DNA of 64,000 bases from contig NC_016131.3 in assembly GCF_000005505.3 (NCBI RefSeq), forward strand, positions 64,403,355 through 64,467,354, written 5' to 3'. The stretch's first letter is position 1. The number at the start of each line of letters is the position of its first letter. Under the pieces are notes generated by a model, which saw only the letters and a program-made list of their open reading frames with translations, ran no database searches and had not been told where the DNA came from. Positions 14,791 to 25,647 of this stretch are shown here, in pieces. The position numbers were made by a program, and so were the translations under genes. The DNA comes from Brachypodium distachyon. Its lineage: Eukaryota > Streptophyta > Magnoliopsida > Poales > Poaceae.

Positions 14791-15169
14791 TAAACTAGAA
14801 AATTATTTTGAGATACACGCACAAATGTCACAAAAGAACACAAAGAAAATACAAAAACAATGAATTATAATTTGGGTTAAAAATGCTACTCCGTAGTGAA
14901 GTCCCGCTTAAGTTTGACTACGAGCTATAATTTCTGACTAAATTTTTATTGTGAAAACTGAGATGGATGAGAGATAAGAAAATTTGATTAGGAAACCAAA
15001 AATACGACCAACAGAGATAATCGAAAATGTAGTTATAACAGTTTGCTATAACAGTTAGAATAGCACACATGCTCTTAAGGTTTTTTCAGGATCAAAATAT
15101 TACTTTATTAACATTAAGCTAATCATGATATATATCTTCACGGTATACTTACTTGATATTGTATATAAT
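14791..15169. other. Intergenic AT-rich spacer
   Basis: No gene or recognisable element seen between the LINE remnant and the repeat pair that follows. Confidence 0.35.
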
Positions 15170-15530
15170 ACTAGCTTAAATACCCATGCGTTGCTATGGA
15201 TAAAAAAATTAGACTACTCGCTAAATTAGATTAAAATAACTATTACATGTTAGGGGCACTGCCCATCTTATTCCAATTTTGATGACAAAAATTATCCACA
15301 CATGTCAATCTTTTGCAAGAGGTTTAGTTTTTTCTTTTTTTTCCCATTCGACCAAAATATGATCGGTTCCGCAATCACTGATAATGGAACAAATAGGTTT
15401 AATTGTTTGCATTAGAAAGAGAGGACAGTTGTTTTTTTGACAATAGAAAAAAATGATGAGGTTATTTCTTCACAACAAAAGTCGGTGACGGACCGCCGCC
15501 ACCAATTGGCTCTTTTATAAGAGTAAAGAT
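15170..15530. repeat. Unclassified interspersed repeat, copy 1 (ACTAGC...TAAAGAT)
   Basis: Starts ACTAGCTTAAATACCCATGC followed by GTTGCTATGG and ends near CTCTTTTATAAGAGTAAAGAT. A second, shorter copy follows directly at 15545 and a third lies at 39272. Near the right end each has a GACC/CACC-rich segment. The 'CCCGTGCGTTGCTACGG' type of end is common in grass genomes, but I cannot assign the superfamily. Confidence 0.5.
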
Positions 15531-15544
15531 TACATTTTTCTATA

Positions 15545-15812
15545 ACTAGCTAAATGTCCGCGCTTTGCTACGAGATTAAGAATCGGCGGCTGTGGTTCAT
15601 ATTTTTTTAAAAAATTCTGATAAATAATAAATATCTCAATATATTATTTTTGAAAAACAATTATCTTGAAAGTCATCAAACCAATCAAGAATAGTCAAAA
15701 GATCATGATACATATAAAATAAGTGGCAATTAGATGAGTCTGTAACCATTAAGGGATAGTATTGTTGAGTGAACTCGCGACCACCGACTCAGATCTTTAT
15801 AAGTGTAAAGAC
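15545..15812. repeat. Unclassified interspersed repeat, copy 2
   Basis: Starts ACTAGCTAAATGTCCGCGCT and continues TTGCTACGAG, then ends near ATCTTTATAAGTGTAAAGACC. It shares both ends with copy 1 but is about 90 bp shorter inside. The two lie in the same orientation 14 bp apart. Confidence 0.5.
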
Positions 15813-15881
15813 CGTGGTCCAGCCTAAAAAAGTTAAAAACTTTCATCAAAATAAAAAAAGTAAAAAATTAAGGTACTCACT

Positions 15882-16207
15882 CCGATCCATATTAATTGTC
15901 TCATATTTATTCAAATATGGATGTATCTATGTCTAAAAGGCATCTAGATACTCCCTCCGTCCCATAATATGAGGCACGCGCGCATTCCTAGATCGTCAAT
16001 TTACCTAACTAAATATAAATTAAATAGTTAAAAAATTATATCATTAGAAAGTTCTTTTGATAACAAATCTAATGGTGTACTTTTTGTTAAAAAATATACA
16101 TATTTAATTAATTAAATTGAAAACATAGGTATGCGTGCATGCCTCATATTATGAGACGGAGGGAGTACATGTAATATTTCGACAATTAATAAGGATCGGA
16201 GGGAGTA
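15882..16207. mobile_element. Outer Stowaway MITE, interrupted by a second MITE
   Basis: The left part (15882-15950) begins CTCACTCCGATCCATATTAA and breaks at CATCTAGATA. The right part (16168-16207) resumes CATGTAATATTTCGACAATT and ends GATCGGAGGGAG. Removing the inner insertion restores the TCTAGATACATGTAATATT core seen intact in other copies of this family here, for example 38282-38393 and 47050-47162. Confidence 0.75.
15951..16165. mobile_element. Inner Stowaway MITE with long terminal inverted repeats
   Basis: A 215-bp element with inverted ends of about 30 bp: CTCCCTCCGTCCCATAATAT at the left and its near-complement at the right, flanked by TA on both sides, the Stowaway target-site duplication. 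It is inserted inside an older Stowaway copy. Confidence 0.85.
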
Positions 16208-17161
16208 GAACATTTTATAGTTCACAACCGATCGAGGGAGTATATGGCAATGTGCTTGGCCGGCAGGTTTTCCAATTTGAAGGCATTTTCGTACTTGTCA
16301 GTAAATTACGAGTTTGTTTTATATCACTTGCTACCTATTGAGCGATCGTAGAGAAGTGGCATGTCGCATAGAATTCCGACATGATTAACGAGTAAGTGAT
16401 GGAAATGTACGTTCATTTAGTCCGTACAAAAGGAGCGCTCTTGCGCCCATGGCCATGGGTTGGGGTATGTGCGTGTACATAGAGATCTCATAATCCGTGT
16501 GAAAAGGAGAGCTCAGTAGCTTCGAACCCCAACCTTATCATCCGATTAATTTTTCTGGGCCGGGGAGTTCTTCTTTGTTACTCGCTTTAACTTGAACTCT
16601 ACTCTCTCCACTCATAAAAAAGAACGAATTCTAGCTACTCTCTCAAGGCATTCTTTGAACTTGGTATGATCGAAGCTACAAAGACTGCAACCTTCTTATA
16701 AATTTTATCGCGGTACACACAAGTGGCACAAGATTGTGGGGTTCACATTGCTTGATATTCGTTTATTTCGTCGTATAATATTTGCATCTCCCAATACACT
16801 TTCTTTAGGAAGCTGTTTTAAGTTTTCGATGAGTTCTCTGATACTCTGTGCACGCAGTGAACATGAACAAGGAAAGGCTTTTGGAGACTAAGACCTGGAG
16901 ATCGATATCGTCTAGACGAGAGTGTTGACTGAATGTTCATGCACATCTCCTTCTACAAGCATTCACATTGTTTTCTCCGTTCAATGTCCTTGGTGTATTA
17001 CACATAACTATGATGAATTGATACATTTGTACTATTCAAACATATTTGAAATCACGACCCTAGTATGTTTATGTAATTAAGATAACTTGCTAAATTTGTA
17101 AAATCATTGGCTCGAAGTGAGTATATATTCCGTTGGTAATATGTTCTGTTTAAAAGTAATA
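16208..17161. other. Intergenic, no gene recognised
   Basis: AT-rich spacer without coding or repeat structure that I can identify. Confidence 0.4.
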
Positions 17162-17285
17162 CTCACTCCGTCCAACAAAAAATGTCTCAAGTTTGTCAAA
17201 ATTTGGATGTATCTAGACATGACTTAGTGTATAGATGCATTCAAATTTGGTCAAAGTTGAGACATCCTTTGTTGGACGGAGGGAG
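17162..17285. mobile_element. Stowaway MITE (124 bp)
   Basis: The ends CTCACTCCGTCCAACAAA and its complement TTTGTTGGACGGAGGGAG are flanked by TA dinucleotides. The central part is also near-palindromic, around TCTCAAGTTTGTC and its complement, so the whole element can fold into one hairpin. Confidence 0.85.
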
Positions 17286-17403
17286 TAGTAAACATACCTT
17301 AATCGTTAGTATATCTTATAATTGTAAATATCTACCTACACTGCATCTATATGTACCCAAATGGATCTGCCCCTTGCTATTGTATATTTGCTTTAGAGAA
17401 TAG

Positions 17404-17843
17404 TATATTTTTGGTCACTCGACTGGCACAAAGATTAGAAATGACCACTCAACTCGAAATTGTATACATTTGGTCCCTCGGTAGGCAAAAACCATACACT
17501 TTTGGTATCTCTCCAGGATTTTGACGGTTTTGAATCAACATGGAGCGGTTTTTCCCTGAATTTTCCATGTCGCATAACTCTATGGTGTTAAGTTTTTCCG
17601 AGAAATGGTCCATAAACTCAAAACTGTATACATTTGGTCCCTCAACTATAGTTCATGGCATCTGACATGGAAAATCTTTAAGAAAATCTGCGCTACGTGG
17701 AGTCAAAACCAGTCAAAAGCTTCGATAACCAATAGAGTGACTAAAAGTATCTAGTTTTTGCTGATTAAGAGGACAAATGTATACCATTTTGAGTTAAGGG
17801 ACCATTTTTTAACTTTGGTACCAATTGAGAGACCAAAAATATA
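17404..17843. mobile_element. Unclassified element with about 100-bp terminal inverted repeats
   Basis: The left arm starts TATATTTTTGGTCACTCGAC and runs through TTGTATACATTTGGTCCCTC. The right arm (about 17740-17843), read in reverse complement, starts TATATTTTTGGTCTCTCAAT and includes GGTATACATTTGTCC. The arms are imperfect inverted repeats of about 100 bp around a 230-bp centre. No coding capacity. It is probably a non-autonomous DNA transposon or foldback element; the superfamily was not determined. Confidence 0.6.
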
Positions 17844-18989
17844 ATTGAGAAACCAAATTTTATCCCCCCTTGTTTTGCAGGTGTGCTGTTCAGGACCTTT
17901 TTTCTTACAGTAGTGTTGTTCAGGACTTACGGACTTACATATCAATCAAGTAAATGTACCCTCCAAATGTCAGCTTAGCACAAGGTAAAGTTCGCTCAAG
18001 GTACACACGCACGAGCGCGCACAAACACGGTGAAGCTAATTAAGCAACCTAAAATAATGTCAATAGAAAAGCAACCTAAAAGAAAAGCGAAACCACAGCA
18101 CAGGCAACAAGCAGATTTAACCACAACAAACTGATCCCACATGCGAACATGCCCCTAACCGCCGGCGCATTACTGGGGGGGAGGGGGGGCGGGGGGCGGA
18201 CGTACGGATCCTAAACGTAGGATCTCTATCAGGCGGCTCACAAGCCCGGAGACAAGCTGGTGACAAACCCTCCATCCTTTGGGGCTTTCTTTTGTCCCCG
18301 TGTATGGGACACAGCAACGCGGAGCTCCATAATTGCGATTAGAAAACCTAATCCCCGTGTGGAAGTTGCGTGCGCTTTGCCACTGTTTGCCGACGAGCAA
18401 CTTCATTGCTTGCCACTCCGGCCGGCGCTCCCAAGTGGCTTGTCACTGCTAGTACTACAGTAGTATACTGCAAGTATGTGAAAAATGTGCTACGCCAACA
18501 TGTATAATGGTATTTAATCATGCCGGTTAACTTGATCCAACTTTTGGAACGGGTCGAGCTTTATATACTAGTTTGTGCAGGTGATGAAGTGGTACGTGTT
18601 GGTTCTACTTTTCCCTAATCAGATCGGATTGTCTAATGATTAGGTGGTTCGGACAGTGCGTAGGTCCGTGCATTGCCGGTCTAGGTGTGGTTAAAAGGAG
18701 CAAAGTTGATGACGATCGAAATTAGAATTAAGAACTCGGGCAAGGCTCTCCTCCACTGTATATTGCTCCCTGTCCAGTTTCATTGTATTATGAAATCGCT
18801 GCCTACTCACAATGCTTCGTGATCGTTCGCTTTTGCGCTTTAAGTTTTTTCTAGAGCAAGAGAAGCCTCGCTACCGGTTTCATTAAGGAAACCATGTGTG
18901 TTTGTAACATAGATGTCTCAACAGAAAATGGAAGACGGGATAGTGCCAAAGCAAAAGCTAGGCCTATTACATGGATGCCATAAGGCAGA
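17844..18989. other. Intergenic, no gene recognised
   Basis: It holds G-rich low complexity (18175-18200) and otherwise nothing I can identify. Confidence 0.4.
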
Positions 18990-19500
18990 AAAATAGTTGA
19001 AAAAGGTCTTCATATCTCATCTACTTTCTTCACGATGCAATATGTTTGACAGTTGGTCTCCAGCCATATCGCGCCTGGTATACTTCATGAGCTACCGTCG
19101 ACAGGATATGCGCCATTTGCTTCAGCTTGTCTTTATATCCTCCCTTTTGAAGCCCAGCCCAAGCCAGCATCCAATGACATACATAAAACACTACGTTAAT
19201 AGGATTGCTTAATTGTTTCTTATCAAAATAAGAAGCATTCCTAGCTTTCCACAAACTCCAGCACATAGCGACCCCACCACATGCTTTAAGACTCTTAATC
19301 ATCCCCTATTCCTTTTCAGGATGAACTCAGTTAACTCTAACATGTTCTGTGGCACTTTGCTAAGACCAAATGCACAACCCATCACAGACCAGCAAAAATG
19401 ATCCACTGGACATTAAAAAAGAAAGATGATCTACGGTCTCCGTCGATCCACAGAATTCACAACGAGACTAGCCCCTGTGGATCCACTTTGCGCTTTAAGT
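18990..19500 (-). mobile_element. LINE remnant, zinc-finger and C-terminal part of ORF2
   Basis: Minus-strand frames give a CEFCGS...ETVDHLSF zinc-finger piece (19410-19470), then WSVMGCAFGLSKVPQNMLEL (19330-19400). After a frame break comes CWSLWKARNASYFDKKQL with a tail (19030-19302). The order and the W.LWK.RN motif are those of plant L1-type LINEs. Stops and a frameshift show it is dead, and upstream RT domains are missing. It is in the same orientation as the 14.4-kb remnant but of a different sequence type. Confidence 0.78.
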
Positions 19501-19879
19501 TTTGCATCCTGTTCTTTCTAATGTTAATCGCAGCCCATTAATTTAGAGTCTTTGCAGGCCGATAATAATGTCTCCCTTCGCATACACATAGGCACAACTG
19601 AAGACAGAAGAGGCCCATTTAAAGGCCATTGCTAATTCCCAAGGCCCAAAGTCTACGGTCTGCCTTGAAATCAGAAAGAGGCCCTTTTAACGAAAGTAAC
19701 CTTTCCCTTTTCTTTACAAATTCAAATCACAATCCAAATTACAAATGCCAAATACGAAACGCAAACAGATACTAGCATCCCAACATGTACTACCACGCAC
19801 CCCCTCTCCCAGACTCCCACACACTCTCCCGTTTTCCCACCATGTACAGAAAGCAAGGAAATTGCCTACAGTGAACTGT
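19501..19879. other. Intergenic, laccase 3' flank
   Basis: No coding sequence supported. The part near 19880 is likely the laccase 3' untranslated region. Confidence 0.4.
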
Positions 19880-22447
19880 CTACAGGCCGTCGACGCCGCA
19901 GATGGGCAAGTCGAGCGGCGGCGGCACCGTGGCCTGGAGCTCGGCCTTGCCGTCCTCCACCAGCAGCGCCATGCCGAGCCCTCCCGTGAGATGCGCGTCG
20001 ATGTGGCAGTGCACGAGCCACACGCCCGGATTGTCCGCCACGAACCGCACCACGGCCCACCCGCCGACGGGCACGCCGATGGTGTTCCGGCTAGGCGGAT
20101 CCACCATGTTGAACTTGGCGGCGTCCCGCCTGGCGTCGTAGTTGCCGAACCCGGTTGCCAGCACGTAGAAGTGGTACCCGTGGATGTGCATGGGGTGCTC
20201 CTCCGCCGCGAAGATGCCCGTGTCCTGGAACACCATCTGCACCACGGCGCCGTACTTCACCCGGTACAGCCGGGTCCCCTTCACGGGCTGCCACAGCGAC
20301 CGGGGCACGTTCTGCGATGTGAAGTCGAAGATGACCGGCGGGACGGCCGGGAAGTCCTCGGTGAAGACGCCCGGGACGTGGTGGTAGTGCGCCTGTAGCA
20401 GGGACACGGTGTTGGGGAGCTGGAAGGAGACGTTGTTCATGCTCGCCGCGAACCGGGTGTTGTTGGGCCCCTGGCAGAACGGGCCAGGCCGGCAGTTGAA
20501 CAGCCCGAACCCCACCGTGGTGAACACCTCCTGCGTCACCGGCCCCGGCACCTTCACCGGCCTCGGGCTCCGGATGCTCTTCGAGAACGCCGTCGCCGTG
20601 TTCGTGTCGTTGAAGGCCGGCAAGGCCGGCATCAATGGTGCCGGCCCTGCGCGGCCCGGATGGGCAGAGGATCGTTGGGAAGGACGGCCCACTGGGCCGT
20701 TGAGGGCGGGGTTGGTGGTGGTCGGGCAGCCGGCGGCGTTCTTGTACTGGAAGATGGCCGTGGCCGTGGTGTTGTCGAAGGGGACGCCCTGGGCGGAAGC
20801 GTAGACGCGCGCGGCGAGGTAGTAGCGGGCGGGGGCGGCGTCGGCGGTGACGAGCACGTCGGTTGTCTGGCCGGGGCCGAGGAGCACCACGGTGGTCTCG
20901 AAGGGCCTGGTGTACACGGCGTCGGCGGCCACCACCGTCATCTTGTGGCCCGCGAGGGACACGAAGAGCTCCGAGTTCATGGCCGCGTTGATGATCCGCA
21001 GCAGGTTCGTCTCGCCGGCGACCACCGGAATGATGCTCGTCTCTGTGCATGGTGAGGCAAGCAAGTGATTAGTTGGCGAGGTTAGTGAAGAAAACATATG
21101 CATCGTTTGCTAATCAATATATGTTGTACATCGCATGAACGAATTACTGTTCAAGGAGTTCATTTTCCATTTAATTACGTTGCAGGTCGTGATGTTAGAC
21201 GAGACCTATGGTGTGCAGGAGAGGCGAGGGGTGCTTTTTCCACAACGAAAGTCCCTTTTCTCGGTTTAACCAAATCTTGGAGGAGTTTGATCCACCTTTT
21301 CTGACTAGTGTCTCTAAAACTAGAAGAGCACTCTTTTAACATGTTTCTTCCTAGTCAGTACTTTTAACTCAGAAAAGAAAGAGGGGATAGGTTCGTGCAC
21401 GCAAACTAAAGCAAATTTGATCGAGGCATTTTGTTATACAGAGGCTGAGATTTAATATTTCGTGGCCGTATCCTGCTGACACGACAACAAGTATTAACAA
21501 AACTTTTTTTTTTAAGACAGCAGATTTCTTAACGACCGCGGTAAGCTGGAAAGGACGCACAAAGAGACCCAGAAGCAGCGCTGACCTTGGCTGGAGCACT
21601 CAAGGAAATCTCCGGGCTGTCCATTGATGAGGATCGTGTCGGAGATGTTGGGCGGCGCGCCGGTGACCATGGACTGCCTGATCACCGCGATCGGGTCCTT
21701 CCTCCACCACTCCGCTGCACACGATACGTACCGATATCGATCCCGTCAGAAAACAAACCTCAGACCATCAAAAACCAATCGATCTCAACTCTCAAGCAAA
21801 CAATGTCTCGTAAGTACGTACCGAGGAGGACAGGGAACTCCTTGTTTGGTTTGGGGAACGGGTAAGGGAGGCCCCTCTTGGGGTGGATGATGAGCGCGCC
21901 GTGCACGGTGGCGCGGAGCCAGGAGCTGTGCGCGTGCCACCACAGCGTGCCTTCCTGCCCCTGGATGGTGTACCGGTACGTGTAGCTGGACCCGGGCCGG
22001 ATGGGGCACTGCGTCACGAACTCCGGCCCGTCGGCCCACCCGTTCCGCAGCTGCCGGAGCCCGTGCCAGTGGAGCGTCACGTTGTACTGCGCCATGTTCA
22101 CGGCCCTGATCGCCAGCGTGTCGCCGTCGTGCACCTCGATGGTCGGCCCCGGGAACTGCCCGTTCACCGTGATGATCTTCTGCGTCTTGCACAGCCTCTT
22201 CACTACCGTCTCCTGGACCTGCATGGCATGGCACCAACCGGATTAAGCATCGCAAAAGTGTCGAGAAATGGAAAGCAGAAGAAGAGTCGACGGAGCAAAG
22301 TGTTTGTCGATCGAATGTGCATCAAGACACACGTACAACGAACTCGTAGAACCGCTCCTCGGCGAGGGCGCAGGGGAGCAGGAAGCAGAGGAGAAGAAGG
22401 CTCGACACGCAGCAGCAGAACCTCATGACACCGCTCGCCGACTCCAT
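19880..22447 (-). CDS. Laccase (secreted multicopper oxidase)
   Basis: Plant laccases oxidise phenolics such as monolignols in the apoplast, using oxygen. Four exons on the minus strand (22447-22337, 22218-21822, 21714-21586, 21042-19880) join in frame to 599 aa. A signal peptide runs to about residue 29 (ending CALAEE). The copper ligands are all visible: HWHG at 87-90, HAH at 132-134, HPMHIHG at 495-501 and HCHIDAH at 557-563 with a downstream Met. The three cupredoxin domains are complete and the protein ends in a variable PPPLDLP tail. Plant laccase genes usually have more introns, so some ancestral introns seem lost; exon 4 alone encodes 387 residues. A proline and arginine-rich insertion (near [11 protein letters not shown]) lies in the linker before the third domain. 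The subgroup was not determined. A TATA box lies about 100 bp upstream. Confidence 0.95.
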
Positions 22448-22544
22448 TGCTCCTCAATTAATGGCTATAGCTGCTCGGTTCTCTGATCAGGTTTGCTAGC
22501 TGTTCTTGCCTTGGATGACAAAAATGAAATGCGAGGTCGGCAAG

Positions 22545-22552
22545 TATATATA
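22545..22552 (-). promoter_or_regulatory. TATA box of the laccase gene
   Basis: TATATATA in the context CTCTATATATACTTGCC on the minus strand, 98 bp upstream of the ATG at 22447. Confidence 0.65.
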
Positions 22553-23337
22553 GAGGTCGTCGCTCGATCGGTTCGGCTAGCTGAACTTTTGAAGGCCTGA
22601 AGCGCGGGTGGGAGGTCAGTGCGGTTGTTTGAGGTTTGGAAGATTAGGTTTCGAGATTTCGTGCTGCGGTTTCGTTGCGGGCTCACTCCTCTGCTCCTTT
22701 TCTCCTTTAAGGTGAAGAGCTCGAGCGCCCGGGGACGCTATGGCCATGGTTCAAAATGCTGACGGGGAGTTGTTGCACCCACTGGCCATGCGTTTCACCA
22801 TGCGCGACCTTTTCGTTTTACTAGATCTCCTGCTAGCTGCATAAAAGTGTTTCACCATGCCTACTGCCTTGTGCAGAGTTACAATATAGTAGATCGGCTG
22901 GTGGCACAGTCACAGATTTAACTCGGTCAAAATCCAGGAGGTAGATGGATCATCTACGTTGAAAAATGATCCTTTTCTGCAGCGAAAAAGTAAGAGTTCT
23001 CCACCAGCATGTAAATATTTGCTCTTTTTTTCTTTACTAAAAGGCAGCTAGTGCCAGTGGCTCGAACAAAAATTTGTAAGAGTTCTCTTCTATCTATGTC
23101 AAGATGGAGTTTTTTTGGTTCATCTGTCAGTGAGAAACGTACTTACTAGTTACCATAGTTACCTAGTGTCAATTTGGACTGAATATTTGACCCTGCAAAA
23201 TTATGGATCTAAACATTTTCCAGTAAAAAGAATCAAGACATTTTTGCGCCGGAAAGAAGGCTGGGATTGAAACGCTGAAAATATGAATGAGACTGTAAAG
23301 CAGAAATCAAGAAAGTGGGTGCTTCCGACACCAGTTC

Positions 23338-23497
23338 AGTTGGAAAGCGCGATGCTTCGGACAGTGTACTGTACAAATTTGCAAAGCATATGACTCTGGT
23401 CATATGAGGTATATCTAGTTGGAAACCGCGATGCCTTGGACAGTGTACTGCAAATTTGCAAAGCATGTGACTCTGATCCTATGAGGTATAGAATCTC
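23338..23497. repeat. Two tandem copies of a 79-bp unit
   Basis: Unit 1 (23338-23416) and unit 2 (23417-23497) both read AGTTGGAAA.CGCGATGC, then GGACAGTGTACTG, AAATTTGCAAAGCAT.TGACT and ATGAGGTAT, with scattered mismatches and small indels. They lie about 0.9 kb upstream of the laccase ATG. No coding potential. Confidence 0.8.
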
Positions 23498-25647
23498 TAT
23501 AACGCCTGAACCAGAATGTAGGAGCTAGTAGGTTGTTTGACAAATTGAAGTCAAATGGCCCTTTCCCCCCACTCCAACTGGACAATTCCTCAAAATTCAG
23601 TGATTAGGTGGCCAGGAGAAGACGCAGGCGTGATACGATTAGTTAGGGTCATTCAACAGCTTACGTACTAATTTCTCACTGATAACCATTTAAGTATTTA
23701 ACTAATCTGCCTTTCAGAAACAGTTGACTAATCTCTTACCAGTGTAATCACCGGACCAAAGATAAATGAAAATGTAGAACCATTCGATAGAGGAATTTTA
23801 CAAGTATCTCAGACAATCGTATCGGCAGTACCTTTACTCTGAACTATGAAGGATTCAATTAGTTGCTCTCGCTGCTTACACGAAACAAGGTGCAAATTGA
23901 CTGGGTATTGAAGAGAATTCTTACATGCCCTAAAACAATTAAACCCTTTTGTGCCCCTAGGTCCACATGTCATAGACACGGAGTGGCATGCCTGACCATA
24001 GACTTTGGCGATTTATTTTTTTGGTTAGCTATTTCTAAGGCAGTTGAGAAATAACTATTTCTAAACTGACGTTAAGAACTATTGGATTCAGACATCAAGA
24101 TTGGAACTGGTGTAAAATGATGAAAATATCTTGATGAGACCGTTATCGCTGTTGAGAAATAGATCTTATTTTCTTCAACATTTCCGTGGGAATATAAGGA
24201 TGCAATTTTTTTTTCTTTCCTTTGGTTTGGTAAGGTAACCTGATTTACCAAAATGCATAGTGGAATCAACTCATGTATACTACTGTTGGGCTGAACTTTG
24301 GCTCAACTAAATCCAAAAAATAAATTGAAATGAAAAATAAAAAAGATCGATCCTACGAAGTCATGTACTCCAGAACAGTAGGATTCAGCCGTCCAAGCTG
24401 TTCATCAATTTTCTGACGGCGAGACATCATGACAGCACGAGGCACAAGGTGCAAGTTTTATACAGCTGTATTATATAGATTCATGTACAATGTCAGATGC
24501 AGCAGAAGTTTGTACTTATAACAAAATGTCTAGAACTTTTTAAGTCTTGCAAGGATCTTTCTAACATTTGGTGGTCTTGAATATGAATTCAGCAGGTTTC
24601 GTCTGAAAAAAAAAATAGGCAAGTTCTACACTTCAACTTCAGATAGGTTGTTCTGTTTGCGAAAAATATTACAGTAGCAAGTGATAAGCACGAACGAGTT
24701 ATCTCTAAGCATTGAACATGTGGTACAGCTCATTTGACTAGTAGTTGAGACTTGAGGCAACACAACAGAGCAAATTACAAATATGCAGGTAAGATTCTGA
24801 CCTAGTCCAAGGGCAAAACAATGAGTCATGACTGTATGCTTGGGGTGAAATTCACGTTACCGAGTAATTAGAGATGGATTAGCTCGCTCTTGCTGCGTAC
24901 TTGGCAAACCCAGCAACTGTCCAACAGAATGGCGACAAGAAATCTACAGCAAAAAGTGGACAAGCGAGATATCTACAGCGGAAAGTACCAGAAAGCAGTG
25001 ACAGCAAAACTACCTGCCAAAATCCCGTCAAAGAGTACAATTTGCCACGAGCATAAAATTGTCAGTTCACCAAACAAGTTTTGCCTAGTCAGTCTTATTT
25101 CAGTAGCATCCACATTCAATTGCGAATTGGGTAGATGATAAGCACCAAGTAACTTAGTCTGCAAGGGGTTTCGAATCTTTTGCCTGTTGCGCGTTCAAAT
25201 TTGCATATCTTTGGTTGTAGAAATAGGAAACAAGCTGCTCTAGAATCAGGCCTTATTTTATGATCCTGCAATGGAGGAGGTACGGGGTTTACCTTGTTGT
25301 TCAGGATCAGAGCAAAGTTTTTAAATAAATTAGACTCCATGACAAATCATAAGATATATAGCCTTCAAAGAGAGAAAAAAACAATGGCATTTCAGAGTTC
25401 AGACAAGTACTAAAGGTCCATTTGAAACATAGCAGAAGCCAGCACTCCCAAATCATCTTCTGATAACAAGGAGTGCTTCTGGCAGATACAAAAGAATGCA
25501 GGAATGAAAGAATGACATGGGTACCAAAATTCTCCTACTCCCTAAAAACTATATATACAGACTGAAAAAATAGACTCTGATCTGAAGTCTACTTATTAGG
25601 AAGCTGAAGTAAGTAAGAGCTGGAACTTTCAGTCTGCAAGAGGCCGA

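Larger units (their letters stand above)
22448..25647. other. Intergenic region between laccase and receptor kinase
   Basis: Apart from the laccase TATA box and the tandem duplication at 23338, I see no gene. The rightmost 200-300 bp are probably the 3' untranslated region of the receptor kinase. Confidence 0.4.

Noticed and set aside
19745..21055. Several long frames on the plus strand and second minus frame over the laccase
   Set aside because: Shadows caused by high GC at third codon positions; the laccase frame carries all copper ligands.
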